DNA of 22,541 bases from Halieaceae bacterium (lineage in GTDB: Bacteria > Pseudomonadota > Gammaproteobacteria > Pseudomonadales > Halieaceae): NCBI GenBank assembly GCA_003523185.1, contig DPGN01000047.1:1-22541 (forward strand), given 5' to 3'. Below, piece after piece: positions 7,623 through 15,712 of this stretch (position 1 is the first letter of the stretch; every line of letters begins with the position of its first letter). A model generated the notes under the pieces. The model ran no database searches, had not been told where the DNA came from, and saw only the letters and a list, made by a program, of their open reading frames with translations. The position numbers and the translations under genes were made by a program.

Positions 7623-7736
7623 GGTCGCAACGGACCGAAAATTTAGCTCATGCGCTCTGAGTAAAAGTGCAATGGCATGGGTTGTCATGACATAGATCGG
7701 TAACAAAACTTTTTGAGTCGCATTGGCGAGACCACA

Positions 7737-9344
7737 CTAGTCGTTTGCTAAACGCCACATTTTGACGAGTGCCGCACTCGACAAGTCGAGTTCTTCGAGT
7801 CCTTCGCCAGTCTCGAGCGTTGCCCGAATCTGCTTGCCGATGACTTTACCGAGTTCAACACCCCACTGATCAAAAGCGTTTAGCCCCATCAAAACCGACA
7901 GGAAGTAGGTCTTGTGCTCGTAGGCGGCGATTAGCGCCCCGACGGTTTGGGGGTTCACCGAGTCCATGATCAGCGTATTGTGCGGGTGATTGCCGGGCAT
8001 CTCAAAGTGAGGTGCTAGCTTGCTTGGCAAACCTTTATCTGCAGCGAGCGCCTTTGACTCTTCTGCACTTCGGCCAATCAAAAATGCGCGGCTCTGTGCA
8101 AGCGCATTCGATGCGAGTTTGCGATGCGCGTCTTTGTTCACGTCGCCATTGGTGAGCGGCAAGACAATGTCCGCACTGAAGCGTCGATTTCCCTGGTGTA
8201 ACAGCTGGTAATAGGAGTGTTGGCCAATAGTCCCGGCGGATCCCCACAGCACTGGCGCTGTAACTTCGCTTATAGCCTTTCCATCGAGCGTTACCCGCTT
8301 GCCGTTACTCTCCATAGTGAGCTGCTGCAGGAAGTCGGCAAGATGCTCAAGTCGCTGCGAATAGGGCAGGACTAGGTGTGTCTCGGTGTTCAGATAGCGC
8401 GTATTCCATAGCTCAAGAAGCGCCATCATCACCGGTATATTCTGTGTGCACTTGGCTGCCCGCGTGTGTTCATCCATTGCCTTAGCGCCAGCTAGGAAGC
8501 TCGCAAACGTGGACCAACCAAAACCCAGAGCGATCACGAGGCCAATTGCGGACCAGACCGAATAACGACCACCCACCCAGTCCCACATAGGAAAACAGGC
8601 GTCTTCGCTGATACCAAACTCGGCAGCGGTAGTAAGGTTGGTGGTCACAGCAAATACGTGCTGACCAATGGAGTTCTCAGACACCCCGCCGTCGATAAGC
8701 CAGGACCGAGCACGCTGTGCGTTGGTCAGTGTTTCTTCGGTTGTAAAGGTCTTGGAACAGATGACAAGAAGCGTGGTTTGCGGATTGAGGTCGCGAGTCA
8801 CCACATCCAGATCGTGAGGGTCAACGTTGGATATGAAGTGGGTCTTTAGCTTTGGCGATGGATCATCCAATGCACGGCAGACCATTCTCGGGCCAAGGTC
8901 TGAGCCTCCAATGCCAATGTTAATGACGTCCGTGAAACGCTGACCTGAAGCACCAACGTGATCACCTGAGTGGATGGCCTCAGTGGCCGCGCGCATTCGG
9001 CTGAGCGTTGCATTTACTTCCTCACCTAATGCGGGCAACGCATCTTGAGCCGTCCCACGGAGTAATGTGTGCAATGCGGCGCGCTCTTCGGTGATGTTGA
9101 CCTCAGCCCCCGTGACTAATCGTTCGTAGGCACCGGCAAGATCCGCACCTGCCGCCGAGGCAGCTAATGCCTCGAGGGCCTGCCCGTCAATCAATTGCTT
9201 AGATGCGTCCAGCGTCAAGCCTGCGCCACTGATGGTTAGTTGTGAAACGCGGTCCGAGTTTTGGTCGAGGAGAGTCGCTACAGATGTTGGACGAAGTCTT
9301 TCCGCCTCTAAGATCAGGGCGGCGTGGTCACTGCTTTGCAGCAT
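7737..9344 (-). CDS. pgi: Glucose-6-phosphate isomerase
   Basis: Interconverts glucose-6-P and fructose-6-P in glycolysis and gluconeogenesis, and so links carbon flow to ManC and GalU. The 535 residues fit the E. coli/eukaryote-type Pgi. Visible motifs are INIGIGGSDLGPRM (141-154), CSKTFTTEETLTNA (196-209), VGGRYSVWSAIGL (257-269), catalytic His383 in QLLHQG, and the C-terminal signature GLNAFDQWGVELGK with Lys500. An oddity is WGSAGTIGQHSYYQ at 367-380: many Pgi proteins have WGEPGTNGQH, where the Glu is taken as catalytic base, and here the position is Ser369. ATG 9344 lies three bases after the ispB stop, so the two genes are almost certainly co-transcribed. No clear terminator is seen in 7623-7736. 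Confidence 0.95.
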   Translation of the reverse strand: MLQSSDHAALILEAERLRPTSVATLLDQNSDRVSQLTISGAGLTLDASKQLIDGQALEALAASAAGADLAGAYERLVTGAEVNITEERAALHTLLRGTAQDALPALGEEVNATLSRMRAATEAIHSGDHVGASGQRFTDVINIGIGGSDLGPRMVCRALDDPSPKLKTHFISNVDPHDLDVVTRDLNPQTTLLVICSKTFTTEETLTNAQRARSWLIDGGVSENSIGQHVFAVTTNLTTAAEFGISEDACFPMWDWVGGRYSVWSAIGLVIALGFGWSTFASFLAGAKAMDEHTRAAKCTQNIPVMMALLELWNTRYLNTETHLVLPYSQRLEHLADFLQQLTMESNGKRVTLDGKAISEVTAPVLWGSAGTIGQHSYYQLLHQGNRRFSADIVLPLTNGDVNKDAHRKLASNALAQSRAFLIGRSAEESKALAADKGLPSKLAPHFEMPGNHPHNTLIMDSVNPQTVGALIAAYEHKTYFLSVLMGLNAFDQWGVELGKVIGKQIRATLETGEGLEELDLSSAALVKMWRLAND

Positions 9345-9347
9345 GGG

Positions 9348-10313
9348 TTAACTCTCCCGAGAGATAGAAAATTCAGCGAGTTTCTGAAGGCTCACCTTAG
9401 CGGGGCTTGATGACAGTTCTGCAAGCGCCGATGTAACGCGGTCACAGTGCTCGACAGCTGCGCTTCGTGTTTCGCGGATGCCACCGGAGCTGTCGGCAAG
9501 TGCGACAATGTCACTGAGTCGATCGGCAGACTTGGTGCGTAGCGCATCAGCGATCAACGCTGCCTCTCCGGGCGTGCCGTGACTCATGGCATGAATCAGC
9601 GGCAGTGTTGGCTTCCCTTCATTGAGATCGTCACCTACGTTTTTGCCGGTTGTCTCGGGGTCGCCCTCGTAGTCTAGAACGTCGTCGATTAGCTGGAAAG
9701 CTATGCCAAGGTTCAGGCCGATGTCGTGCATGCGCTTAAGGGTTTCATCGCTCTTGCCGCTGAGCATGACTGCGCCTTCGCAGGCAGCGGCAAAAAGAAT
9801 GGCGGTCTTTCGGGTGATGACATCGAAGTACTGTTCGCGCGTTGTGTCCGGGTCGCCAGCGCGCACCAATTGCATCACTTCGCCTTCGGCAATGAGATTG
9901 GTGACATCAGCCATGAGCTTAAGGACCCGCATGTCGTCTAGCTGAACCATGAGCTGGAAGGCTCGGGTGTACAAAAAGTCTCCGACCAATACGCTGGGCG
10001 CGTTACCAAACTCGCTGTTGACCGTAGGGCGTCCCCGCCTGAGCGTTGAAATATCCACAACATCGTCGTGTAGGAGCGTGGCGGTATGAATGAATTCGAT
10101 GACGGCCGCGAACTTGATGTGCTTTTCTGTCACCTCGCCTACGGATGCTGCCGCTAGTAACGCCAATAAGGGGCGCAAGCGCTTGCCGCCGGCATCAACA
10201 ATGTATTGCCCGACGTTTTCGACCATGTCGACATCTGAGTGCAGTTGGTCAACGATAAGTGCGTTTACTTTGGCGAACTCAGCCTCAACACTGGCTCTTA
10301 TTTCATTTATCAC
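9348..10313 (-). CDS. ispB: Octaprenyl (polyprenyl) diphosphate synthase
   Basis: Trans-prenyltransferase that builds the isoprenoid side chain of ubiquinone from farnesyl-PP and isopentenyl-PP; 321 residues. Both aspartate-rich motifs are present: LLHDDVVD with Asp83/84/87 and QLIDDVLD with Asp210/211/214. GGKRLRPLL (42-50) is the substrate-binding GGKRxRP motif. The N-terminal half follows E. coli IspB closely (IEFIHTATLLHDDVVD, SVLVGDFLYTRAFQ). Its place divergent from rplU is the standard gammaproteobacterial context. The start is GTG at 10311-10313 with no evident Shine-Dalgarno sequence; no better start is in frame. The promoter is at 10363-10392. Product chain length (C40 or other) cannot be read from the sequence. 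Confidence 0.94.
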   Translation of the reverse strand: MINEIRASVEAEFAKVNALIVDQLHSDVDMVENVGQYIVDAGGKRLRPLLALLAAASVGEVTEKHIKFAAVIEFIHTATLLHDDVVDISTLRRGRPTVNSEFGNAPSVLVGDFLYTRAFQLMVQLDDMRVLKLMADVTNLIAEGEVMQLVRAGDPDTTREQYFDVITRKTAILFAAACEGAVMLSGKSDETLKRMHDIGLNLGIAFQLIDDVLDYEGDPETTGKNVGDDLNEGKPTLPLIHAMSHGTPGEAALIADALRTKSADRLSDIVALADSSGGIRETRSAAVEHCDRVTSALAELSSSPAKVSLQKLAEFSISRES

Positions 10314-10362
10314 AGGTCTATTATCACTGGGTCGTAAGGCGACCTTCTCGAGGCGAGGCGGG

Positions 10363-10392
10363 ATTATAAGATGTCGCCGTCTTTGTTGTCAC
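10363..10392 (-). promoter_or_regulatory. Sigma70 promoter of ispB-pgi
   Basis: On the minus strand GTGACA (10392-10387), an 18-base spacer, then a perfect TATAAT (10368-10363). The start of transcription would be near 10356, leaving a leader of about 43 bases before the ispB GTG. Confidence 0.65.
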
Positions 10393-10420
10393 GAAGTGGG
10401 ATATTCACCCTATCTTCGCC

Positions 10421-10449
10421 TTGCGTAAGCCCAATAAACCACGTATTCT
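10421..10449 (+). promoter_or_regulatory. Candidate sigma70 promoter of rplU-rpmA
   Basis: TTGCGT (10421-10426), 17-base spacer, TATTCT (10444-10449). It lies back to back with the ispB promoter in the 232-base divergent gap and leaves a leader of roughly 90 bases before rplU. Confidence 0.45.
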
Positions 10450-10545
10450 CCGCGCCCTTGTTTGTGATCAACACTCGAGTGCCTACGCTCTGCCCCGCGA
10501 CAGCGGTTCTTATACAGCGAGCAGGCTAACTGGAAGGAAATACAC

Positions 10546-10857
10546 ATGTACGCAGTAATTGTTAGCGGTGGAAAGCAGCACCGCGTTGAAGAAGGCGAAG
10601 TCCTCAAGCTCGAGAAGCTTGAAGTGGCTACAGGCGAATCGGTCGAGTTTGACCAGGTGCTGATGGTTGGCGAAGGCGCTGACGTCAAGATTGGTGCACC
10701 GGTTGTCGAGGGTAGCTCAGTCACTGCTGAAGTCGTGAGCCATGGTCGCCACGAAAAGATTAAGATTGTGAAGTTCAACCGTCGTAAGCACTACCGCAAT
10801 GAGACAGGTCATCGCCAGTGGTACACGGAAGTGAAGATCACAGGAATCAAGGGATAA
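10546..10857 (+). CDS. rplU: 50S ribosomal protein L21
   Basis: Component of the large ribosomal subunit that binds 23S rRNA; 103 residues, the exact E. coli length. It begins MYAVIVSGGKQHRVEEGEVL and ends with the basic stretch KIVKFNRRKHYRNETGHRQ, as in the family. GGAAGGA precedes ATG 10546 at normal spacing. First gene of the rplU-rpmA pair, divergent from ispB. Confidence 0.98.
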   Translation: MYAVIVSGGKQHRVEEGEVLKLEKLEVATGESVEFDQVLMVGEGADVKIGAPVVEGSSVTAEVVSHGRHEKIKIVKFNRRKHYRNETGHRQWYTEVKITGIKG

Positions 10858-10872
10858 TCGGGGAGTAATCTA

Positions 10873-11130
10873 ATGGCACACAAAAAAGCTGGTGGTAGTA
10901 CCCGTAACGGTCGCGATAGCGAAAGCAAACGCCTTGGCGTTAAGGCCTTCGGTGGTCAGGCAGTCTCAGCTGGCAGCATCATCGTTCGGCAGCGTGGCAC
11001 AAAGTTCCACGCAGGCGCTAACGTTCGTGTAGGTAAAGATCACACATTGTTTGCAACGGCAGACGGTAAAGTTGAGTTCTACACAGGCGGACCGCAAAAT
11101 CGTAAGCAAGTTCGCATTGTGACAGGCTGA
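10873..11130 (+). CDS. rpmA: 50S ribosomal protein L27
   Basis: Large-subunit protein whose N-terminus reaches the peptidyl-transferase centre; 85 residues. MAHKKAGGSTRNGRDSESKR is the family hallmark. There is no N-terminal cleavage extension of the Firmicutes kind. GGGAG (10861-10865) precedes the ATG. It lies 15 bases after rplU and is followed by a terminator at 11151-11181. Confidence 0.98.
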   Translation: MAHKKAGGSTRNGRDSESKRLGVKAFGGQAVSAGSIIVRQRGTKFHAGANVRVGKDHTLFATADGKVEFYTGGPQNRKQVRIVTG

Positions 11131-11150
11131 TAGCAGCATAGTTTTCGGAA

Positions 11151-11181
11151 AAGCCCTGTCAGTCGACGGGGCTTTTTTTTT
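11151..11181 (+). terminator. Rho-independent terminator between rpmA and obgE
   Basis: AAGCCCTGTC (11151-11160), loop AGTC, GACGGGGCTT (11165-11174), then a run of T to 11181. One T-G wobble pair lies within the ten-pair stem. It should separate ribosomal-protein transcription from obgE, or act as a partial attenuator, since obgE follows after only 43 bases. Confidence 0.88.
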
Positions 11182-11224
11182 GGTTCACGGCTGATGTGTA
11201 AGCGAAAGCTTATGGGAGTGACGC

Positions 11225-12418
11225 GTGAAATTTGTCGATGAAGCAGTAATTGAAGTTCATGCTGGTAAAGGCGGGAACGGCTGTGTCAGTTTTCGGCGTG
11301 AAAAATATATCCCTCTCGGCGGCCCGGATGGCGGTGACGGTGGCGATGGCGGCAGTGTGATTCTCGAGGGAAGCGCATCGCTCAACACCATGGTCGACTA
11401 TCGCTTTACTCGAAAGTTTCGCGCTCAAAACGGCGAGTCCGGTCGCGGTCGTAACTGTACTGGCAAGGCTGGTAAAGACATTGTGCTGCCAGTGCCACTT
11501 GGTACGACTATTATTGACGAGGAAACCGACGAGATCCTGGGTGACATACAAGCGGCGGGTGACCGACTGGTTGTGGCACAGGGAGGTTTTCATGGCATTG
11601 GCAATACGCGTTACAAATCGAGCATCAACCGCGCGCCCCGACAGTTTTCCGAGGGCACACTAGGCGAGTCGCGCACCTTAAAACTCGAACTTAAGGTACT
11701 GGCAGACGTTGGCCTTTTAGGACTTCCCAACGCTGGTAAGTCGACACTGATCCGTGCCGTGTCGGCGGCGAAGCCGAAAGTAGCCGACTACCCCTTCACC
11801 ACGCTGGTGCCGAATTTGGGCGTCGTAAAAGTTGATGCCTACCGTTCCTTCGTTGTCGCCGATATTCCCGGGTTAATTGAGGGTGCCTCGGATGGTGCGG
11901 GCCTAGGAATTCGCTTTCTAAAGCACCTCACACGCAACCGTATTTTGCTTCATCTCGTGGATGTCGCGCCATTTGATGAGAGCGACCCAGCGGAGCAGGC
12001 ACTGTCGATTGTGCGCGAGCTTGAACGCTTCAGCCCGACGCTTGCGGCCCGACCACGATGGCTGGTGTTGAACAAGATCGATCTCATTGATGAAGAGACC
12101 TTGGCTTCGCGTCGCGATGCGATACTCGAGGCACTTCAGTGGGAGGGTCCGGTTTATGAGATTGCAGCTATCAGCGGGCGCGAGACGGCACGCCTCACCG
12201 GGGACCTTATGACGGCCATCGAATATTTGAACGAGCAGGAAGCGGAAGATGAGGAGCTGAAGCTCCACGAGCAGGATGTTCAGATGCAAATGCAAAGCGA
12301 AGCCCGCGAACGCATCGAATCATTGCGACTCGAGCGGAAGGCGGCTCGCTTGGCAGCGCAACAGGATGATGACGACGACGCTGATGATGGCGATGTTGAG
12401 GTTGAGTACCGAAGTTGA
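11225..12418 (+). CDS. obgE: Obg/CgtA family GTPase
   Basis: Essential GTPase tied to 50S subunit maturation and stress or growth control; 397 residues. The glycine-rich Obg fold fills about 1-158 (AGKGGNGCVSFRREKYIP, GGPDGGDGGDGG). The G domain follows, with G1 GLPNAGKST (166-174), G3 DIPG (213-216) and G4 NKID (283-286). The C-terminus is a charged coil ending in an acidic run DDDDDADDGD, typical of proteobacterial Obg. The start is GTG 11225 with GGGAG (11214-11218) at good spacing. Gene order rpmA-obgE-proB is standard in gammaproteobacteria. The stop codon overlaps the proB start. Confidence 0.97.
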   Translation: MKFVDEAVIEVHAGKGGNGCVSFRREKYIPLGGPDGGDGGDGGSVILEGSASLNTMVDYRFTRKFRAQNGESGRGRNCTGKAGKDIVLPVPLGTTIIDEETDEILGDIQAAGDRLVVAQGGFHGIGNTRYKSSINRAPRQFSEGTLGESRTLKLELKVLADVGLLGLPNAGKSTLIRAVSAAKPKVADYPFTTLVPNLGVVKVDAYRSFVVADIPGLIEGASDGAGLGIRFLKHLTRNRILLHLVDVAPFDESDPAEQALSIVRELERFSPTLAARPRWLVLNKIDLIDEETLASRRDAILEALQWEGPVYEIAAISGRETARLTGDLMTAIEYLNEQEAEDEELKLHEQDVQMQMQSEARERIESLRLERKAARLAAQQDDDDDADDGDVEVEYRS

Positions 12419-13545
12419 CCGAGAGCAGTCGCCAAGCACTCACTACCGCGCGCCGCTGGGTCATCAAAATTGGTAGTGCCATCCTGACCGATAATGGTCA
12501 GGGCCTGAGTCACGAATTTATTGCGCGGCTTGCCAGTGATGTTATTGCTCTGCGCGAGCAAGGCCGAGAGGTCATCATTGTCTCTAGTGGTGCCGTGGCG
12601 GCAGGACTTGCGCGTTTGGACTTGGACACCCGTCCGTCCGCGCTCGATGAACTGCAGGCAGCAGCGGCTGTTGGCCAGTCATCGCTCGTGCAGGCGTATG
12701 AGGCGGCGTTTGCGCCCTCCGGTTACCTTTGCGCACAGATTCTGCTCAGTCACGACGACGTCAAATCGCGCGATCGCTATCTCAACGCACGTGCGACGCT
12801 TCAAACGCTACTGCATAAGGGTGTGATCCCTATCGTGAACGAGAACGATACGGTGGTGACTGATGAAATTCGTTTTGGCGATAACGACACCTTGGCAGCG
12901 CTGGTGGCTAATCTCATCGATGCGGACGCACTCTTGATGCTGACAGATCAGCAGGGTTTATTTAATGCTGATCCACGAGCTGTGTCTGATGCCACTCTGA
13001 TTCAACAAACGGACGCGCACGATACGTCGCTCGATGCCATGGTTTCAGAGGGCTCGGCTCTGGGGCGGGGTGGCATGGTGAGTAAATTACGCGCGGCGCG
13101 TCTCGCCGCGCGCTCTGGCGCACTGGCTGTTATCGCCGACGGCAGAGAGCCACAGGTGGTACGGCACATTGCTGATGGCGCGATCACCGGTACGCTCTTC
13201 ACTACGGAAAAACAGCCTCAGCCAGCGAGAAAGCAGTGGCTTGCGTCGCTTTTGTACCCCAAAGGTCAGCTGGTGCTGGACGCGGGTGCCGTTAAGGGCG
13301 TTTCGCAGGCCGGTCGGTCCTTGCTTCCAGTCGGAGTCACGGCTGTGATTGGCGACTTTTTGCGGGGTGACCTGGTCCGTTGCGTTGATTCTGATGGTGA
13401 GGAGATAGCACGAGGCTTATCAAATTACAGCGCTGTTGATGCAAAGAGACTTCTCGGCAGAGCATCAGCTGATATCGAGGCAATTCTTGGTTTTGGTGGT
13501 GAAGAAGAACTCATCCATCGAGATAACCTCATTACCACGCGATAG
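12415..13545 (+). CDS. proB: Glutamate 5-kinase
   Basis: First step of proline synthesis: phosphorylates glutamate to gamma-glutamyl phosphate. The 376 residues comprise an amino-acid-kinase domain (about 14-262) and a C-terminal PUA domain (about 283-360). Motifs: VIKIGSAIL (16-24), VSSGAVAAGL (56-65), VNENDTV (141-147), FGDNDTLAALVANL (154-167), GRGGMVSKLRAARLA (217-231), and the family ending EELIHRDNLI. The start must be TTG 12415. An in-frame TGA lies at 12403-12405 and no ATG or GTG occurs before the conserved kinase motif. TTGA overlaps the obgE stop by four bases, which suggests translation by re-initiation. Confidence 0.95.
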   Translation: MTESSRQALTTARRWVIKIGSAILTDNGQGLSHEFIARLASDVIALREQGREVIIVSSGAVAAGLARLDLDTRPSALDELQAAAAVGQSSLVQAYEAAFAPSGYLCAQILLSHDDVKSRDRYLNARATLQTLLHKGVIPIVNENDTVVTDEIRFGDNDTLAALVANLIDADALLMLTDQQGLFNADPRAVSDATLIQQTDAHDTSLDAMVSEGSALGRGGMVSKLRAARLAARSGALAVIADGREPQVVRHIADGAITGTLFTTEKQPQPARKQWLASLLYPKGQLVLDAGAVKGVSQAGRSLLPVGVTAVIGDFLRGDLVRCVDSDGEEIARGLSNYSAVDAKRLLGRASADIEAILGFGGEEELIHRDNLITTR

Positions 13546-13558
13546 TGGATAGGATCTA

Positions 13559-14374
13559 ATGACAACGCTTCTGGCTTACAGCACCGCTTTATTTGTCGCC
13601 TCGTGGATTGGAGGGTGGTTGCCACGGCGCTTTGCCCTTACGCATGTGCAGACACAGCTCGTGATGAGTCTCGTGGCTGGCCTGATGCTGGGAGTCGCCG
13701 GTTTTCATCTGATTCCCCACAGCGTTGAACTGGGCCAGTCCATCAACCACACCATGTATTTTGTCGTGGGTGGTTTGGTCTTTATGTTGTTGCTGTTGCG
13801 TTTGTTCCACTTTCACCAGCACGACATTGCGACGGATGGTGAAGATTGCGGGCATGCTAATGAGCATGATCACGCCAATGCGCACGACCATGCGCATCCG
13901 CCGCGTGACGTGGGCTGGATGGGGCTGTTTCTGGGCCTGAGCATCCACACCATTCTTGATGGGGTTGCCTTGGGTGCGATTCTCCGTGTGGAGGTGGACT
14001 CACTTTTATTGCCTGGTCTCGGCGTGTTCGTCGCCATCCTGCTTCACAAGCCGCTGGATGCCTTATCGATCGAGACCATGATGCGCTTGGATGGCTGGAG
14101 CGAAAAACATCGGGGCATCGCTAACACGCTGTTCGCGCTACTCTGTCCGATTGCGGCGATCGTGTTCTATTTAGGATTCAGTGGACCGATAGCCAGTGTG
14201 CTCCCGGCGGCTCTCGCCTTCTCGGCCGGCGCCTTCATTTGCATCGCACTGGCGGATCTCTTGCCGGAAGTCCAGTTTCACAGTCATGACCGCTTTAAAT
14301 TGACCGCGAGTTTTGCCGTGGGTCTGCTAATCGCCTTGGCGTTGGGCGTCTTAGAGCCCCACTATCATCAATAA
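13559..14374 (+). CDS. ZIP-family divalent metal transporter
   Basis: Inner-membrane transporter, probably importing zinc or another divalent metal; 271 residues with about eight hydrophobic segments. A long cytoplasmic-type loop at about 84-113 is very rich in histidine (HFHQHD, HANEHDHANAHDHAH). The ZIP metal-path motifs are recognisable: HTILDG (130-135) in the fourth segment and HKPLDA (163-168) in the fifth. It starts 13 bases after proB with AGGAT upstream and is probably the last gene of the obgE-proB unit. No Zur box is evident. Metal specificity cannot be read from the sequence. The stop codon lies inside an 11-bp tandem repeat. Confidence 0.88.
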   Translation: MTTLLAYSTALFVASWIGGWLPRRFALTHVQTQLVMSLVAGLMLGVAGFHLIPHSVELGQSINHTMYFVVGGLVFMLLLLRLFHFHQHDIATDGEDCGHANEHDHANAHDHAHPPRDVGWMGLFLGLSIHTILDGVALGAILRVEVDSLLLPGLGVFVAILLHKPLDALSIETMMRLDGWSEKHRGIANTLFALLCPIAAIVFYLGFSGPIASVLPAALAFSAGAFICIALADLLPEVQFHSHDRFKLTASFAVGLLIALALGVLEPHYHQ

Positions 14375-14410
14375 CCCATCAATAGCACATCAGTCGCCCA
14401 TCAATAGGCG
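14367..14410. repeat. Degenerate 11-bp tandem repeat, four units
   Basis: Four successive units of exactly 11 bases: ATCAATAACCC, ATCAATAGCAC, ATCAGTCGCCC, ATCAATAGGCG. All start with ATCA and three with ATCAATA. The first unit includes the last codons and stop of the ZIP gene; the rest fill the short gap before the end of hemH. The period is close to one helical turn. Confidence 0.7.
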
Positions 14411-14472
14411 CTCGGACATTAGTTCAGATCCCCTCGAGGCTGAGTAGCGCAACCCCAGGAGCAACTATCGGC

Positions 14473-15552
14473 TCAGTTGCCACCTAGGCGAATGGCTTCT
14501 GCCTTGGTTACATCGACATCGTATTTGGGTGCCGTCCAACCGTTAAGCTGCTCCGTTACTAGGGTCGTCAGCAAATCAATGTGGTTATCGGTCGCGTTGA
14601 GGCAAGGGATGTACTCGTAACGCTCGCCACCCGCTTCGATGAAGTAGTCGCGGTTTTCCATACCGATTTCTTCGATGGTCTCGAGACAGTCGGCCGAGAA
14701 GCCTGGGCAGACGATCTGCAGTGACTTTACACCTGCTTCCGGCAGACCCTGCAGTGTTTCGTCGGTGTAGGGCTTTAGCCACTCGTCGCGACCAAACCGG
14801 GACTGAAACGTCGACATGTAATCGTCTTCAGAGAGTCCCAGCTCGTCGGCAACAAGACGAGATGTCTTCATGCACTGGCAGTGATAGGGGTCGCCTTCCA
14901 ACAGGTAGCGTTTTGGCATGCCGTGGTAGGACAGCACCAACTTGTCGGCTCGTCCATGAGACTCCCAATGTGCGCGGATGCTATCGGCAATGGCTTTGAT
15001 ATAGGCAGGATGGTCATGATAAGAGCTCACGAACCGTAAATCGGGAAGCCATCGTTGGCCTTGAAGCTCGTCGGATAGCGCGTCAAAGGTGGAGGCGGTG
15101 GTGGGTCCACCAAATTGTGGATACAAGGGTAGCACCACCAGTTGTTGAACCCCTTCACCGAGAAGCGCCTGGACCTGAGAGCCGATGGAGGGCTCTCCGT
15201 AGCGCATCGCACCCTTAACAATAATATTGTCGCCCCACTGAGCTTGCAGCCGGTCGGTAACACCAGCGACCTGATCCTCGAGGTGGTAGAGCAAAGGCGA
15301 GCCTCGTTCAGTCCAGACCTCAGCGTAGGCTTCAGCCGACTTCTTCGGGCGAGTCGTCAAAATGAAGGCATGCAGAATCATCCACCAAAGCAGGCGGGGT
15401 ACTTCGACGACTCGGGGGTCCCACAGGAATTGCTTAAGGTACGGGCGTAGCGCTTTCGCTGTTGGTGCCTCAGGTGTCCCGAGGTTGGTCAGCAGCACAC
15501 CTATTTTGGGCTTGGTTCCGTGGTCGTAATTCGACGCACCAATAAATCGCAT
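14473..15552 (-). CDS. hemH: Ferrochelatase
   Basis: Inserts Fe(II) into protoporphyrin IX, the last step of protohaem synthesis, usually at the inner face of the membrane; 359 residues. It starts near GVLLTNLGTPEAPTAKALRP, which is typical of HemH. Catalytic His210 is in LSYHGMPKRYLLEGDPYHCQ and the conserved glutamate in CPGFSADCLETIEEIG (282-297). TFQSRFGRDEWLKPYT (249-264) is the family signature. AGGAAA precedes ATG 15552. It is divergent from the acyl-CoA dehydrogenase operon across 160 bases. The cysteines present do not match the animal [2Fe-2S] C-terminal extension, which is absent here. Confidence 0.95.
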   Translation of the reverse strand: MRFIGASNYDHGTKPKIGVLLTNLGTPEAPTAKALRPYLKQFLWDPRVVEVPRLLWWMILHAFILTTRPKKSAEAYAEVWTERGSPLLYHLEDQVAGVTDRLQAQWGDNIIVKGAMRYGEPSIGSQVQALLGEGVQQLVVLPLYPQFGGPTTASTFDALSDELQGQRWLPDLRFVSSYHDHPAYIKAIADSIRAHWESHGRADKLVLSYHGMPKRYLLEGDPYHCQCMKTSRLVADELGLSEDDYMSTFQSRFGRDEWLKPYTDETLQGLPEAGVKSLQIVCPGFSADCLETIEEIGMENRDYFIEAGGERYEYIPCLNATDNHIDLLTTLVTEQLNGWTAPKYDVDVTKAEAIRLGGN

Positions 15553-15648
15553 GTTGTTTCCTGTGAATCTTGCTGTAAGGCCTGGTAACGCCCTTACACA
15601 CTACGCATACCTCGTATCCGCGGATGCCATTCTAGCGTGTTATTCGAT

Positions 15649-15677
15649 TTGACTCGCCCCCCTGAGCCGCCTATAAC
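15649..15677 (+). promoter_or_regulatory. Strong sigma70 promoter of the acyl-CoA dehydrogenase operon
   Basis: TTGACT (15649-15654), 17-base C-rich spacer, TATAAC (15672-15677). Each hexamer matches the consensus at five of six bases, with ideal spacing. The leader would be about 30 bases. This is the best promoter in the window on the plus strand. Confidence 0.72.
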
Positions 15678-15712
15678 CCAGAGGACAACAAAAATAATTC
15701 TGGGAACCCACG

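Noticed and set aside
7623..7736. Possible terminator between the LuxR gene and pgi
   Set aside because: Only short imperfect pairings without a T run on either strand could be found.
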